A stretch of DNA of 64,000 nucleotides, taken from assembly GCF_003966225.1 (NCBI RefSeq), contig NZ_RXNU01000006.1:186001-250000 (forward strand). The letters run 5' to 3'. The position numbers were made by a program, and so were the translations under genes. Below are positions 37,182 through 46,598 of this stretch, in pieces (position 1 is the first letter of the stretch; every line of letters begins with the position of its first letter). Below the pieces are notes generated by a model. The model searched no databases. It was not told the DNA's origin and worked only from the letters and a program-made list of their open reading frames with translations. The stretch comes from Shewanella canadensis. Its GTDB lineage: Bacteria > Pseudomonadota > Gammaproteobacteria > Enterobacterales > Shewanellaceae.

Positions 37182-37445
37182 TCATCTACTTCTCTTATCT
37201 CTTTGTTTGACAAAATAGAAAATTAACAGAAATATTAAAAATAGAATCGGTAAAAGAATAACTGAACCTGTCCAAAACATTATGCCAAGAGTCCAACTAT
37301 CCACGTATTTGATGCCAGTAATAGCTTCATTCATAAAATCAACAGGATAAACTACTATGCCGGGAGCAAGCCAGATTAATGCATATACAATTGCAAACCA
37401 AAGTAGGTATTTTATGATAAAAGTTTTGATTCTCCTTCGCTCCAT
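37182..37445 (-). CDS. Small protein with two predicted membrane helices
   Basis: 87 residues with hydrophobic helices at about 10-28 and 54-80, flanked by basic segments (MERRRIK at the start, KQRDKRSR at the end), which puts both ends on the cytoplasmic side. A/T-rich, like the neighbouring 36.6 kb gene. No family recognised; possibly accessory. Confidence 0.6.
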   Translation of the reverse strand: MERRRIKTFIIKYLLWFAIVYALIWLAPGIVVYPVDFMNEAITGIKYVDSWTLGIMFWTGSVILLPILFLIFLLIFYFVKQRDKRSR

Positions 37446-37822
37446 ACTTTAGTTACCTAGCGACCATAGTTCATGAGCCGTAGATCTCATGTCACTGCTT
37501 GTTCTTTATTTCTGACAGAGGAGCTTGATGCTACTCAATCCGTGAGTTCATATTCCATGCCCTTGGGGCTTAATTGAGGTCCCCTGCGGCGTGAGCGAAG
37601 CATCGCTTCTTTACTTGAAGTCCATTCTAGCTAAAAAAGTGTAAACGCGCACAATTTGACCAGAGAATGAGCTTGAAATAAGTACAACTGTATAAAACGT
37701 ATAGCTACTGATTAACTAATGCTACCGCTAAACAGATTAAGCTATCTTTCCAACTGATGAGAGAAAGTAATGGGAAAAAGGCTAATGCTGTATTGGACGA
37801 ATTGAAGGTACTAACACGCAAA

Positions 37823-38204
37823 GGGGCATTTTCTTGTTAGCAACTTAACCAAGATAACCTCAATCGAAGAGAGAACTTTCTTGTGAATCAGCAAGTGTAG
37901 ATGCGGCAGCGGACGTTGATGGAATGGATGCCATCGTCGAGCCTCCACGGATGGATTCACGGCGTTTCGCTGAAGTATCTGCACATACCTCGCCGGAGGT
38001 GATAGATAACAATGAAGGTACAACCTTCAAGCAAACTTCCCAATATCAACAACCCACAGAGAAAGTGTAATCAGCCTTCATTCGAAGGCTATCCAACTTG
38101 GGGCATTTTCTTGTTAGCAACTTAACCAAGATAACCTCAATCGAAGAGAGAACTTTCTTGTAAATCAGCAAGTGTAGATGCGGCAACGGACGTTGATGGC
38201 ATGG
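37823..38204. repeat. 105-bp direct repeat pair
   Basis: 37823-37927 and 38100-38204 are direct repeats offset by 277 bp with three mismatches. The high identity suggests recent duplication or gene conversion. Confidence 0.9.
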
Positions 38205-38561
38205 CGAGGTTTCACATCGTGAAACTCTTCGAGCGAGAGATAGGGATATCGAACTGGCTTTTAAACAGGGATGTTGTTTGAAATCGCAGAGCGTATAGGG
38301 ACATATTCACAACGATATCCATATCTAACAGCCAGTTCAGCATCCATGCTTCTCGTTCGTTAGATTGAAGCTTTGCTTCTCTCACCGTGTCACTGAAGTA
38401 TCTGCACATCCCTCGCTGGAAGCGATAGATACCAATGAAAAGTATAACTTTCAAGCAAGCACTCCAATCCCAACTCAGCCAGAACCAAAACTAAAATGCA
38501 ATCAGCCTTCATTCGAAGGTGGGTGAGCCTGAACGTCTCTTGAACTGTATCGCTAATCTAG

Positions 38562-38575
38562 GTGATAATGATCAC
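38562..38575. promoter_or_regulatory. Possible CRP/FNR-type dyad
   Basis: GTGATaatgATCAC is a perfect dyad resembling TGAT-N4-ATCA sites, 21 bp before the small membrane protein start. Intermediate between CRP and FNR motifs. Confidence 0.4.
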
Positions 38576-38595
38576 GTTATGGGGATTTAGTATTG

Positions 38596-38844
38596 ATGAG
38601 ATTTGATAAGAAGATGGATTGGTTGGAAAAAGTAATTAGAAATATCATGTTATTTGTAGGGGTTTCAGGTGTCCTGGTTATCTATTGTGGCTTGTTTTTT
38701 ATCCTGTTTAGTGGACGTGACACGACTGTGTTACCTTGGTATCTGCTGCTTTCTCCCTGGGTATGTATCTATTTTGGGCTAACCCAGACGAAACAATTGG
38801 CCGTTATTGAATGGTTTAAGCAAAAGATTGTCAGAAAGAAGTAA
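38596..38844 (+). CDS. Small membrane protein
   Basis: 82 residues with two hydrophobic helices (about 14-37 and 45-62), a short loop containing GRDTT, and a basic C-terminus (WFKQKIVRKK), both ends predicted cytoplasmic. No family recognised. It starts at the ATG at 38596 and lies 39 bp upstream of the S9 peptidase gene, possibly co-transcribed with it. A CRP/FNR-like dyad stands just upstream. Confidence 0.65.
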   Translation: MRFDKKMDWLEKVIRNIMLFVGVSGVLVIYCGLFFILFSGRDTTVLPWYLLLSPWVCIYFGLTQTKQLAVIEWFKQKIVRKK

Positions 38845-38883
38845 CAGTATAATGATTAAGCAAGATGAACTTTGGAGGTATCA

Positions 38884-40935
38884 ATGAGATTTCGCATGTA
38901 TATGATCTATATCTTCTCGGCGTTACTCTTTAGTTTGCTTGTCGGCTGCTCTAAGAAGGAGCCCACCGAACCCACTGAACTCATCGATAAGCGCAGTGGT
39001 TGCCAGATTGACACTTATGGTAGCTGGACCTCGCCAATATCTGCGAGCGATGTCTACGGCTTATCAGACAATTTTGGCGAGTTACAGAGCGTCAATGATG
39101 CCGTGTATTTTGTACAATCCGATTCAGCCTCCAATGGCCGGGTCGGTATTAAACGCCTGGATTTTGATGGTAGCGTCTCCGATGCTGTGAGTAACGAGTT
39201 TGATGTCCGTTCTAAGGTGCACGAACACGGTGGTTCCCCTTTTCTCGGCATTGGCCAGAGTCTGTTTGTCTCTAAGGCTAAGGATCAGCTCCTCTATCGA
39301 ATTGCGCCTAATCAAGAGCCTGTTCCGCTCACTCCCAATGGAACTCGTCATGCCGATTGCGTCTCCTATTCCAAAGGCTCCCGTATTATCTGTGTCAGGG
39401 AAGATCATCGCAATCAAGGTATGCCCGTTGCCAGTCTGGTTGCACTGAATTTGAATTTCTCTGGCGAGGGTGAACAGCTCATCTCCGGAGCCGATTTTTA
39501 TTCGGCTCCCAGGGTCTCACCGGATAATAACCAGATGGCTTGGATCTCATGGAACCATCCCAATATGCCTTGGGATAATACACAATTATGGGTCGGTGAG
39601 CTTGAGCCTAAGGGCGGGCTACATAACGCCCGAAGGTTGATTGAAGATCGTCAAGGCTCGATCACCCAGCCCCTGTATAGCCCGAACGGTCAGCTCTATT
39701 TTGTGGCCGACTTTAATAATTGGTGGAACTTGTATCGCATCAATTCGCAGGGTGAGCTCGAACATGTGCTGGACATGGAGGCGGAGTTTGCCGTTCCCGA
39801 TTGGAAGTTGGGTAACCATAACTACGCATTTGAGTCTGACAATACCATTATAGCCAGCTACAACCATAAAGGAGTGGCATCACTTATCCGTATCTATCTC
39901 GATACCGGATTAACAGAATCCATAGCGGTGGATTTTGGTGAGATATCCCAAGTCGTGAAAGGTGAAAATGGGATCTATTTTGTCGGCGCAAAAGTGACGC
40001 CGGAAAAGGGAGTTTATAAAGTTAATGGCCGCGGTACTCAACTAATCTATGCGCCGGAATTGCCGGTACTCGATCCTAACTATATCTCCAGAGCCGAAAA
40101 TATCAGTTTTGAATCGGGGGATGGTGAACAGGTTTTTGGTTATTATTATGGTCCGGTCAACCCAGGCTTTGTCCCTCCTAAGGATTCTAGGCCGCCACTG
40201 TTAGTGATGTTACACGGTGGACCTACGGCTAAGGCGAGTCTCGCTTTCAGACGCGATATTCAGTTTTGGACCAGTCGGGGATTTGCGGTGATGGACCTCA
40301 ATTATCGGGGCAGTTCGGGGTTCGGGCGTAAGTACCGTCAAAGTATCTATGGCCGCTGGGGCAAAGCGGATGTCGAAGATGCGGTCAGAGCGGCGGGTCA
40401 TCTGGTGAACAAAGGTTGGGTCGATGGTTTGCAGCTTGCCATGCGGGGAAACAGCGCGGGTGGATTAACGGTGCTGTCATCATTAGCCTTCTTTGACACC
40501 TTTAAGGCCGGGGTGAGTTATTCGGGTATCAGCGACATGGAAGTATTGAGTAAAGAGGCGGATAAGTTTGAGTCAAAATACCTCGAACACTTAGTCGGAC
40601 TCAGCACCGAAGAGCAAAATATCTATCGTCAGCGTTCTCCTTTGTATCACCTGGAGGAACTCGACGAGCCTCTGCTACTGATCCAGGGACAAGATGATGC
40701 CCTTGTTGCTCAGAAGCAGTCGAAGACCGTATTCAATGCACTTAAAGCCAAGGGGGTGCCTGTTGCTTATCTGGCTTTTAATGGCGAAGAGCATGGATTG
40801 AAGGACCCGCACAACAAGATCAAAGCCCTCGAGGTGGAACTGGCTTTTTACGGCAAAGTCTTTGGTTTCACGCCGGCAGGTGAGCAAGCGCCGTTACGTC
40901 TGGAAAATGCCCGCAATCTTAAACATGACCAATAG
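38884..40935 (+). CDS. S9-family prolyl oligopeptidase-like lipoprotein
   Basis: Serine peptidase of the prolyl oligopeptidase family attached to the membrane through a lipobox (LVGC at about residue 21). The N-terminal region (about 60-400) is a beta-propeller with repeated blades (for example YSAPRVSPDNNQMAW, QPLYSPNGQLYFVAD). The catalytic alpha/beta-hydrolase domain follows, with LLVMLHGGPTA, the nucleophile Ser in GNSAGGL, Asp in GQDDALV and His in GEEHGL. Length of 683 is normal for S9C acylaminoacyl-peptidase-type enzymes. The ATG at 38884 has GGAGGT in front. Specificity is not predictable from sequence. Confidence 0.92.
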   Translation: MRFRMYMIYIFSALLFSLLVGCSKKEPTEPTELIDKRSGCQIDTYGSWTSPISASDVYGLSDNFGELQSVNDAVYFVQSDSASNGRVGIKRLDFDGSVSDAVSNEFDVRSKVHEHGGSPFLGIGQSLFVSKAKDQLLYRIAPNQEPVPLTPNGTRHADCVSYSKGSRIICVREDHRNQGMPVASLVALNLNFSGEGEQLISGADFYSAPRVSPDNNQMAWISWNHPNMPWDNTQLWVGELEPKGGLHNARRLIEDRQGSITQPLYSPNGQLYFVADFNNWWNLYRINSQGELEHVLDMEAEFAVPDWKLGNHNYAFESDNTIIASYNHKGVASLIRIYLDTGLTESIAVDFGEISQVVKGENGIYFVGAKVTPEKGVYKVNGRGTQLIYAPELPVLDPNYISRAENISFESGDGEQVFGYYYGPVNPGFVPPKDSRPPLLVMLHGGPTAKASLAFRRDIQFWTSRGFAVMDLNYRGSSGFGRKYRQSIYGRWGKADVEDAVRAAGHLVNKGWVDGLQLAMRGNSAGGLTVLSSLAFFDTFKAGVSYSGISDMEVLSKEADKFESKYLEHLVGLSTEEQNIYRQRSPLYHLEELDEPLLLIQGQDDALVAQKQSKTVFNALKAKGVPVAYLAFNGEEHGLKDPHNKIKALEVELAFYGKVFGFTPAGEQAPLRLENARNLKHDQ

Positions 40936-41029
40936 TTATTGTGTTGCACCTCTATTATTGCCCGTCGACCTATGCAACATAGCAACATCACTGCAAACTA
41001 TAGTTTTGGGGCTGCTTGGACTATATCGG

Positions 41030-41410
41030 TTAACTTAAACTACTGATAATCGAGCAATCCGGCTGGTGCCCTCCGCAGCAGTCGTCCACCAAATGCTTTA
41101 GTTGTGCCTCGAGCGCCTGAAGCTTAATAATTCTACTACTTACCAGCTCGAGATGCGCCTTAGCTAAATTCTTAACGTCTTCGGCATCTCTTGTAGAATT
41201 AAGCTTAAGGTCGAGTAAGGCTCTGCAGTCATCGAGTGAGAAGCCTAAATCCCTGCTGTGGTGGATGAATTTTAGTGACTCAATTTGAGGTTGGTCATAT
41301 TCCCTGTATCCGTTTTCACCGCGTGCAGCACAGATGAGCCCGATATCATGGTAATAGCGAATGCTCTTAATCGATAATCCTGTCTCTTTAGCAACTTCAC
41401 CAATCTTCAT
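41030..41410 (-). CDS. cueR: Cu(I)-responsive MerR-family regulator
   Basis: Activates the copper exporter gene. The 126-residue protein has the MerR winged helix (KIGEVAKETGLSIKSIRYY), a long dimerisation helix, and the CueR metal-binding loop near the C-terminus with cysteines at about 111, 112 and 119 (CCGGHQPDC), which corresponds to the Cys112/Cys120 pair of CueR and its short spacing of monovalent-ion sensors. It is divergent from copA, and the promoter between them has the overlong spacer that MerR regulators correct. Confidence 0.93.
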   Translation of the reverse strand: MKIGEVAKETGLSIKSIRYYHDIGLICAARGENGYREYDQPQIESLKFIHHSRDLGFSLDDCRALLDLKLNSTRDAEDVKNLAKAHLELVSSRIIKLQALEAQLKHLVDDCCGGHQPDCSIISSLS

Positions 41411-41467
41411 ATTTTGTCCTCTCTTCTATCCTCATTGGGCTATTTTTAAATTAGTTGAAAAATTTGT

Positions 41468-41499
41468 TTGACTCTCCCTTTAGGGGAGACATTACGCTT
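41468..41499 (+). promoter_or_regulatory. CueR-controlled copA promoter
   Basis: A TTGACT -35 element (41468-41473) is followed by the dyad CTCCC-N5-GGGAG (41474-41488) and, after a 19-20 bp spacer, a weak -10 (TTACGCT). The long spacer with a centred dyad is the classic MerR/CueR arrangement. Confidence 0.85.
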
Positions 41500-41553
41500 G
41501 TTCTACAGATAACGCAAACTCAATGAATCTTGGATGATTTGGAGTCAAAATTT

Positions 41554-43812
41554 ATGACAAGCATGATTTTATATGTACCTAAAATGAACTGCGCCAGCTG
41601 TGTTGCCAAGATTGAGGGGGCATTTGCAAAGTTAGCCCCGGGGCCGTCAGGGGAAAACGTCGATGCGCGGGTGAATCTGGGTGAAAAGCAGGTGTTGATT
41701 AATGGCGAGATCACCAGCGAATTAGCCATATCAACGGTAGCCAGTGCAGGGTATGACAGCGAGCTGGTGCTCGATGCTAAGCTTGCTTCCGAATCTAAGG
41801 TTAAAGAAGAAAATATCGAGTATCGAACTCGTATTATCCAGTCATCCTTGGGTCTGGGCTTAGGTGTTCCTATGATGCTGTGGGGCCTGCTGGGTGGTGA
41901 AATGATGGTCAACAGTCCTAGTCAGCAACTCCTGTGGGGAGGGATGGGGTTGATAACTTTAGTACTGCTTATCACAACCGGAGGACACTTTTACCAGGGT
42001 ATGTGGCGGGCCCTGAAAGCGGGTAGCGCTAACATGGATACCTTGATTGTGCTCGGTACCACGAGTGCCTGGCTATATTCCATGATAGTGGTGTTGATGC
42101 CTGGCGGATTTCCTGCCGAGGCCCGGCATGTTTATTTTGAAGCCAGTGTGATGATCTTAGGTTTAATCAACTTAGGTCATGCCCTTGAGCTCAGGGCTAA
42201 AGGCAAAACCGGTGAAGCGGTACAAAGGCTCATAGGTTTGCAGTCAACGACCGCTATCAGAGTGACCGATTCAGGCGATGAAGAGGTTGAAATCGCTTTT
42301 ATCAAGATAGGTGACCGTCTCAGACTCAAGCCCGGAGACAGAGTCGCACTCGATGGTGAAGTGTTATCCGGTCATTCACAGCTTAATGAATCTATGTTGA
42401 CAGGGGAGCCTGTACCCGTGAATAAATCTGTGGGTGATACCTTGAGTGCGGGAACCGTGAACGGCAACGGCAGCTTAATATTTGGCGTGACTGCAGGGCT
42501 GAATGATACCCGTCTGGCGAAGATCATCGAGTTAGTTCAACAGGCGCAAACATCTAAACTGCCTATTGGTCGCCTAACCGATAAAATATCGGCTTACTTT
42601 GTCCCTATCGTGGTGCTGATCGCACTGGCTGCGTCATTTATCTGGTTTATGGCCGGTCCCGCACCTCAGTTATCTCATGCGCTTATCGTACTGACCAGCG
42701 TGTTAATCATCGCCTGTCCCTGCGCCTTAGGTTTGGCGACGCCGATGTCGATAATGGTATCGGTGGGCAGGGCGGCAAAGATGGGGGTATTGATAAAAAA
42801 TGGTGAAGCGCTGCAGACGGCGAGTAAAGTCAGCTGCGTGGTACTTGATAAAACCGGCACCATCACTATAGGTCGACCTTTGGTTACCGATATACAGTTG
42901 GCATCAGGAAATAACAGTATCGATGCTCCCGATAGGATAGAAACCTTGTTAACAAGCGTTGCGAGTCTGGAGCAACACTCAGAGCACCCGCTAGCCGATG
43001 CTATGCTAAGCGAAGCTAAATCCAGAAAGTTACCCTTGGTTGAGCCCGAACAGTTTACTAATTATCAAGGTAAGGGCATTGTCGGTGTTGTCGATGGCCG
43101 ACAGTTGACCGTGGGTAACATGGAGTTAATGAAAATGCAGAGCGTCCATGACATAGATGCACTGGAAAATGAGGTCATAGAGTTTGCCGAGATGGGGAAA
43201 ACCCCGGTTTTTGTCGCCCTAGAGGGGGCTTTGACGGCGGTTATCGCCATTACCGACCCGCTTAAACCCGATGCCTTCGATGCTATCTCGGCGTTAAAAA
43301 AATCGGGTAAGCGTGTGATCTTACTCAGCGGAGATAACCAGAAAACCGCGAATGCCGTGGCCAAGCAGGTGGGGATTGAGGAGGTGATAGCCGGGGTGCT
43401 ACCCGAGCAGAAGCAGCAACATATTATCGACCTTAAAAGCAGCGGTGAGATTGTGGCCATGGTGGGGGATGGGATTAATGATGCGCCTGCATTAGTCAGC
43501 GCAGATGTGGGGATAGCGATGGGAGATGGCACGCAAGTGGCGATAGAGAGCGCCGATCTGACCTTCCTCTCTGGCAGATTATCAGTCCTGGCCGATACCT
43601 TCTCTCTGGCTAGTGCGAGTATGCGAAACATCAAGCAGAACCTGTTTGGGGCCTTTATCTATAATAGTTTAGGCATCCCCATTGCCGCAGGCGTGTTGTT
43701 TCCCTTTACCGGAATGCTGCTCAGCCCCGTTATCGCGGGAGGGGCGATGGCATTGTCTTCACTGACTGTGGTCACTAATGCGAATCGATTAAGACATCAG
43801 AAGTTGAATTAA
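41554..43812 (+). CDS. copA: Cu(I)-exporting P-type ATPase
   Basis: Pumps Cu(I) out of the cytoplasm. The protein has one N-terminal heavy-metal domain (MNCASC near residues 11-16), eight predicted membrane helices, TGEPVPVNK in the actuator domain, the CPC membrane metal site (CPCALGLATP), the phosphorylation site DKTGTIT and GDGINDAPAL in the hinge. The CPC motif and the pairing with CueR make copper (or silver) the substrate. I chose the ATG at 41554 with GGAG upstream, giving 752 residues; an upstream in-frame TTG is less likely. A 13-bp hairpin follows the gene. Confidence 0.96.
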   Translation: MTSMILYVPKMNCASCVAKIEGAFAKLAPGPSGENVDARVNLGEKQVLINGEITSELAISTVASAGYDSELVLDAKLASESKVKEENIEYRTRIIQSSLGLGLGVPMMLWGLLGGEMMVNSPSQQLLWGGMGLITLVLLITTGGHFYQGMWRALKAGSANMDTLIVLGTTSAWLYSMIVVLMPGGFPAEARHVYFEASVMILGLINLGHALELRAKGKTGEAVQRLIGLQSTTAIRVTDSGDEEVEIAFIKIGDRLRLKPGDRVALDGEVLSGHSQLNESMLTGEPVPVNKSVGDTLSAGTVNGNGSLIFGVTAGLNDTRLAKIIELVQQAQTSKLPIGRLTDKISAYFVPIVVLIALAASFIWFMAGPAPQLSHALIVLTSVLIIACPCALGLATPMSIMVSVGRAAKMGVLIKNGEALQTASKVSCVVLDKTGTITIGRPLVTDIQLASGNNSIDAPDRIETLLTSVASLEQHSEHPLADAMLSEAKSRKLPLVEPEQFTNYQGKGIVGVVDGRQLTVGNMELMKMQSVHDIDALENEVIEFAEMGKTPVFVALEGALTAVIAITDPLKPDAFDAISALKKSGKRVILLSGDNQKTANAVAKQVGIEEVIAGVLPEQKQQHIIDLKSSGEIVAMVGDGINDAPALVSADVGIAMGDGTQVAIESADLTFLSGRLSVLADTFSLASASMRNIKQNLFGAFIYNSLGIPIAAGVLFPFTGMLLSPVIAGGAMALSSLTVVTNANRLRHQKLN

Positions 43813-43823
43813 TCGCTATTGAT

Positions 43824-43853
43824 GTTAGAAGAGTGCGCCTGCACTCTTCTAAC
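43824..43853 (+). terminator. Strong hairpin after copA
   Basis: GTTAGAAGAGTGC and GCACTCTTCTAAC form a perfect 13-bp stem with a 4-nt loop. No T-run follows, so termination may need another factor, or the hairpin acts on message stability. Confidence 0.6.
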
Positions 43854-43966
43854 CTATTGGTCCCGGTGAGTTAATGACCAGTCCACCATCTTGTTAAACA
43901 TTCACTAACCAACTTGAAAATAAGAGGTTATATTAAAGTTGAGATGAACAAACGAGAAGGGCGAAG

Positions 43967-44896
43967 ATGAAGACCAGGCTTGATGAATTCGATCTGAACT
44001 TGTTGAGAATATTAAGGGTGCTTGTGGCAACAAAAAGTACCCAAAAAACTGCGGAGCAGCTCAATATCTCTCAAACGACGGTGAGTCGTGCTTTGAGCCG
44101 TTTGCGCAGTGAGTTTGGTGAACAACTCTTCTTAAGAAAAGCACATGGGGTAGAACCCTCTTTTCTCGCTTATAAATTAGCACAAGCCTGTGAAGATATG
44201 CTGACTCCCATCTCTCATGTGGTCGAAACCTACCGGGATTTTAGTCCTTCAACATATGGTGGACGCATCTCTTTATTGATTAATACCTACCTGTTAGAAG
44301 TATTTAGTCAAGAATTGGTGACAGCCTTAACTGAAGCCTTTCCCAAGGCCAGCCTTGAGCTGGACTATTGGAAAGAGGGAAGTCTTGAGAAGGTGTGCAG
44401 GGGAGAGGTCGATTATTGTATTCAGTTTCAAAACTACGGTTTACCCCAAGAGTTACATCAAACTTCCTTGTTCTCTATAAGAAATACCTTACTCTTTGCT
44501 GGGTCTCACCCAGCTTTTGAGGGGGTAACTCATTTGGGGTGGGAGGAGTTAGCACAACATCCTATCGTTCAACTTTTGCTCCCTGAGTTTAATGAGCGTA
44601 ACAGCCTTATCTCACAGGTTTACAAACGAGAAGGCTATGAAGCCGATATCAGGCTTAAAACTCACAGTCTGAAGACTGCTTGTTATTATCTAACGACTAG
44701 AAATGCCATTATGATTGGCAGCGAGTATATTACAGAGCTCTACCCTGAGCTTCGAAGCTGCCCTCTTCCCGTCCGTGATGACGCATTAATTACGATGAAT
44801 CTAGTAGGTTCCTTTTTACAGACTCGGCGTAGCAGTCCCCTGCATCAGGCTATTAATAGTGTTATCCAATCATGTTTCTCTAGTCTACATAAGTGA
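43967..44896 (+). CDS. LysR-family transcriptional regulator
   Basis: 309 residues with the N-terminal LysR winged helix (FDLNLLRILRVLVATKSTQKTAEQLNIS, read in parts; TVSRALSRLR as the recognition helix) and the two-lobed effector domain after about residue 90. It precedes the metallo-beta-lactamase-fold hydrolase gene on the same strand with a 153-bp gap. Whether it controls that gene is inferred from closeness only. Effector unknown. Confidence 0.9.
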   Translation: MKTRLDEFDLNLLRILRVLVATKSTQKTAEQLNISQTTVSRALSRLRSEFGEQLFLRKAHGVEPSFLAYKLAQACEDMLTPISHVVETYRDFSPSTYGGRISLLINTYLLEVFSQELVTALTEAFPKASLELDYWKEGSLEKVCRGEVDYCIQFQNYGLPQELHQTSLFSIRNTLLFAGSHPAFEGVTHLGWEELAQHPIVQLLLPEFNERNSLISQVYKREGYEADIRLKTHSLKTACYYLTTRNAIMIGSEYITELYPELRSCPLPVRDDALITMNLVGSFLQTRRSSPLHQAINSVIQSCFSSLHK

Positions 44897-45049
44897 TTGT
44901 TCATCAGGCTCAGCTCTATCAAAAATGAATATCTCCTATTCATAGCCTTACTCCCCCTATCGATTAATATGGGTGTCGAACAGTGATTCACGGCCGAATT
45001 ATTTAAATGCACCAGGGATGTTTGCTTTAGTCGATAGGGTGGAAATTCC

Positions 45050-46309
45050 ATGAAATACAGCTCCAGATTGATAACCTCTTTTCTTGCACTTTTCATCAGC
45101 GGACAAGCTTTAGCCGAAAAACCGGAAGACTTCCGCTTTCCAAGGGAGTGTAGCTATACCGAAGCCGGTTACCCGGTCCCTTTATGCGGTCTGCCGTTGA
45201 CCAATACGCCAGTTGTTGCTGAATCGATAGAGGAGCTAAAATCTTACCCGACGCATTTTATTGCGGGTCAGGAAGCCTTGAATGTGGACGAGATGCGCAT
45301 TACGACCATAGGGTCGGGCAACCCCCCGGTCAGACTCGGTCAGGCATCGACCAGCTGGTTGGTTGAGCTTGGCAATGGAGATAATTTTATCTTCGATATC
45401 GGAGGCGGAACTGTGCCGGCGCTATGGAGTTTAGGTATTCCTCTGTCGACGCTCGATAAGGTGTTTGTTACGCATCTGCATTTAGATCATGTAGGCGGCA
45501 TCTTTAATCTATGGGATTCGATGGGCTGGGGGAGAAATACGCCGCTGCATGTGTGGGGGGCGTCGGGCCACACCCCGGAACTCGGTGTTGCGGCGTTTGT
45601 TGAGCATGTTGAAAAGGCGGCAGCCTGGCACGTGCTGAGTAAAACAGGAATCGCGGCGCGGGAGGGAATGGAGATAAAAGCTCATGAATTTGACTATAAA
45701 AAATTCAGCCCTGAAACCCCGCGTCAGCTTGTTTACCATGAAAATGATGTGAAGATTTATGCTTTCCCCGTAGATCATATCTTAGAGGGGGCTGTGGGTT
45801 ACCGCCTGGAGTGGAATGGTTTATCTATGGCCTTTACCGGTGACAGTGAACCCACAAGGTTTGAGGCTGAGATGGCAAGAGGGGTCGATGTATTTATCCA
45901 TGAACTGTTTATCGATGCGTCCACATTCGCAGAAAAAAATGCAATGCCGTTAGCCCTTGCTCAAAATATTGCTCACAAGCACACCTCGCCGGAGGAGTTG
46001 GGGCAGATATTTTCTATTGCTCAGCCAAGATTGGGGGTAGGAACCCACTTTTTTACTAATGAGGACACCATAGATGGGGCTTTTGCCGGGATGGAGAAAA
46101 CCTATTCGGGCCCGGTGGCGATTGCTCAAGATCTGATGGTGATAAATGTCAGTAAAGAGCAGGTGGTGACCAGAATGGCCAGAACCGACCTGCTATCTTG
46201 GTCGGCGCCATCGCCAAAAACCGATACTGAGCCGACTTATGATGCTAAACCCACCGAAGGGTTAACGCCAAGTTGGGTGTCACAAACAAGGCTCGAGCAA
46301 GAACACTAA
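45050..46309 (+). CDS. Periplasmic metallo-beta-lactamase-fold hydrolase
   Basis: Secreted (signal peptide about 1-22, cleavage after ALA) MBL-fold metalloenzyme of 419 residues. The zinc motif is HLHLDHVGG, with further ligand regions in DHILEGAVGYR, FTGDSEP and HTSPEELG late in the chain. The long form with an insertion after the HxHxDH motif resembles the GntH-type MBL proteins named after the guanitoxin cluster, but none of the other guanitoxin genes is here, so that name should not be taken as function. Substrate unknown. Lies downstream of a LysR gene. Confidence 0.88.
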   Translation: MKYSSRLITSFLALFISGQALAEKPEDFRFPRECSYTEAGYPVPLCGLPLTNTPVVAESIEELKSYPTHFIAGQEALNVDEMRITTIGSGNPPVRLGQASTSWLVELGNGDNFIFDIGGGTVPALWSLGIPLSTLDKVFVTHLHLDHVGGIFNLWDSMGWGRNTPLHVWGASGHTPELGVAAFVEHVEKAAAWHVLSKTGIAAREGMEIKAHEFDYKKFSPETPRQLVYHENDVKIYAFPVDHILEGAVGYRLEWNGLSMAFTGDSEPTRFEAEMARGVDVFIHELFIDASTFAEKNAMPLALAQNIAHKHTSPEELGQIFSIAQPRLGVGTHFFTNEDTIDGAFAGMEKTYSGPVAIAQDLMVINVSKEQVVTRMARTDLLSWSAPSPKTDTEPTYDAKPTEGLTPSWVSQTRLEQEH

Positions 46310-46598
46310 GTCATTTTCAAAAGACCGGTAGTATCATCGCTGCTGGTCTTTCTGCTCTCAGTTAAGCTCATAAATTTGAAATGATGGTGTTGTCTTGGGC
46401 TATCTTAAATCTTGCTTGCGATTCAAAGGCCAGTTCCATTTACTCACCTTGGATGCATTATATGCCAGAGTGGCGGCGTCTCCTGAACTTGATAATTTTA
46501 GCCTGATCTACTATACTTTCGCGCTTGATTTTGCTCACTCAAGCGCTGGCAGCGTGAGTTCGCCGCGCATCGCATAACTGAATTCGGAATACTTAAAC

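Larger units (their letters stand above)
37446..38595. other. 1.15-kb region with a duplicated non-coding repeat
   Basis: Dominated by two related units. The first unit begins at 37823, the second at 38100. A 105-bp segment (37823-37927) recurs at 38100-38204 with three mismatches, and the following segment around 37971-38089 recurs in diverged form at about 38394-38520. The second unit has an extra block between them, containing a GTTTCACATCGTGAAAC hairpin and the inverted match to the 36 kb fragments. Short frames on the minus strand (37811-38023, 38212-38454) follow the repeats and I consider them non-coding. Confidence 0.7.

Noticed and set aside
37811..38454. Minus-strand frames of 70 and 80 codons
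   Set aside because: They follow the non-coding duplicated repeat and have no ribosome site; the repeat copies do not keep a common frame.
45050..46309. Guanitoxin-type function for the MBL-fold protein
   Set aside because: Only the general family resemblance is seen; no other guanitoxin genes are in the window.
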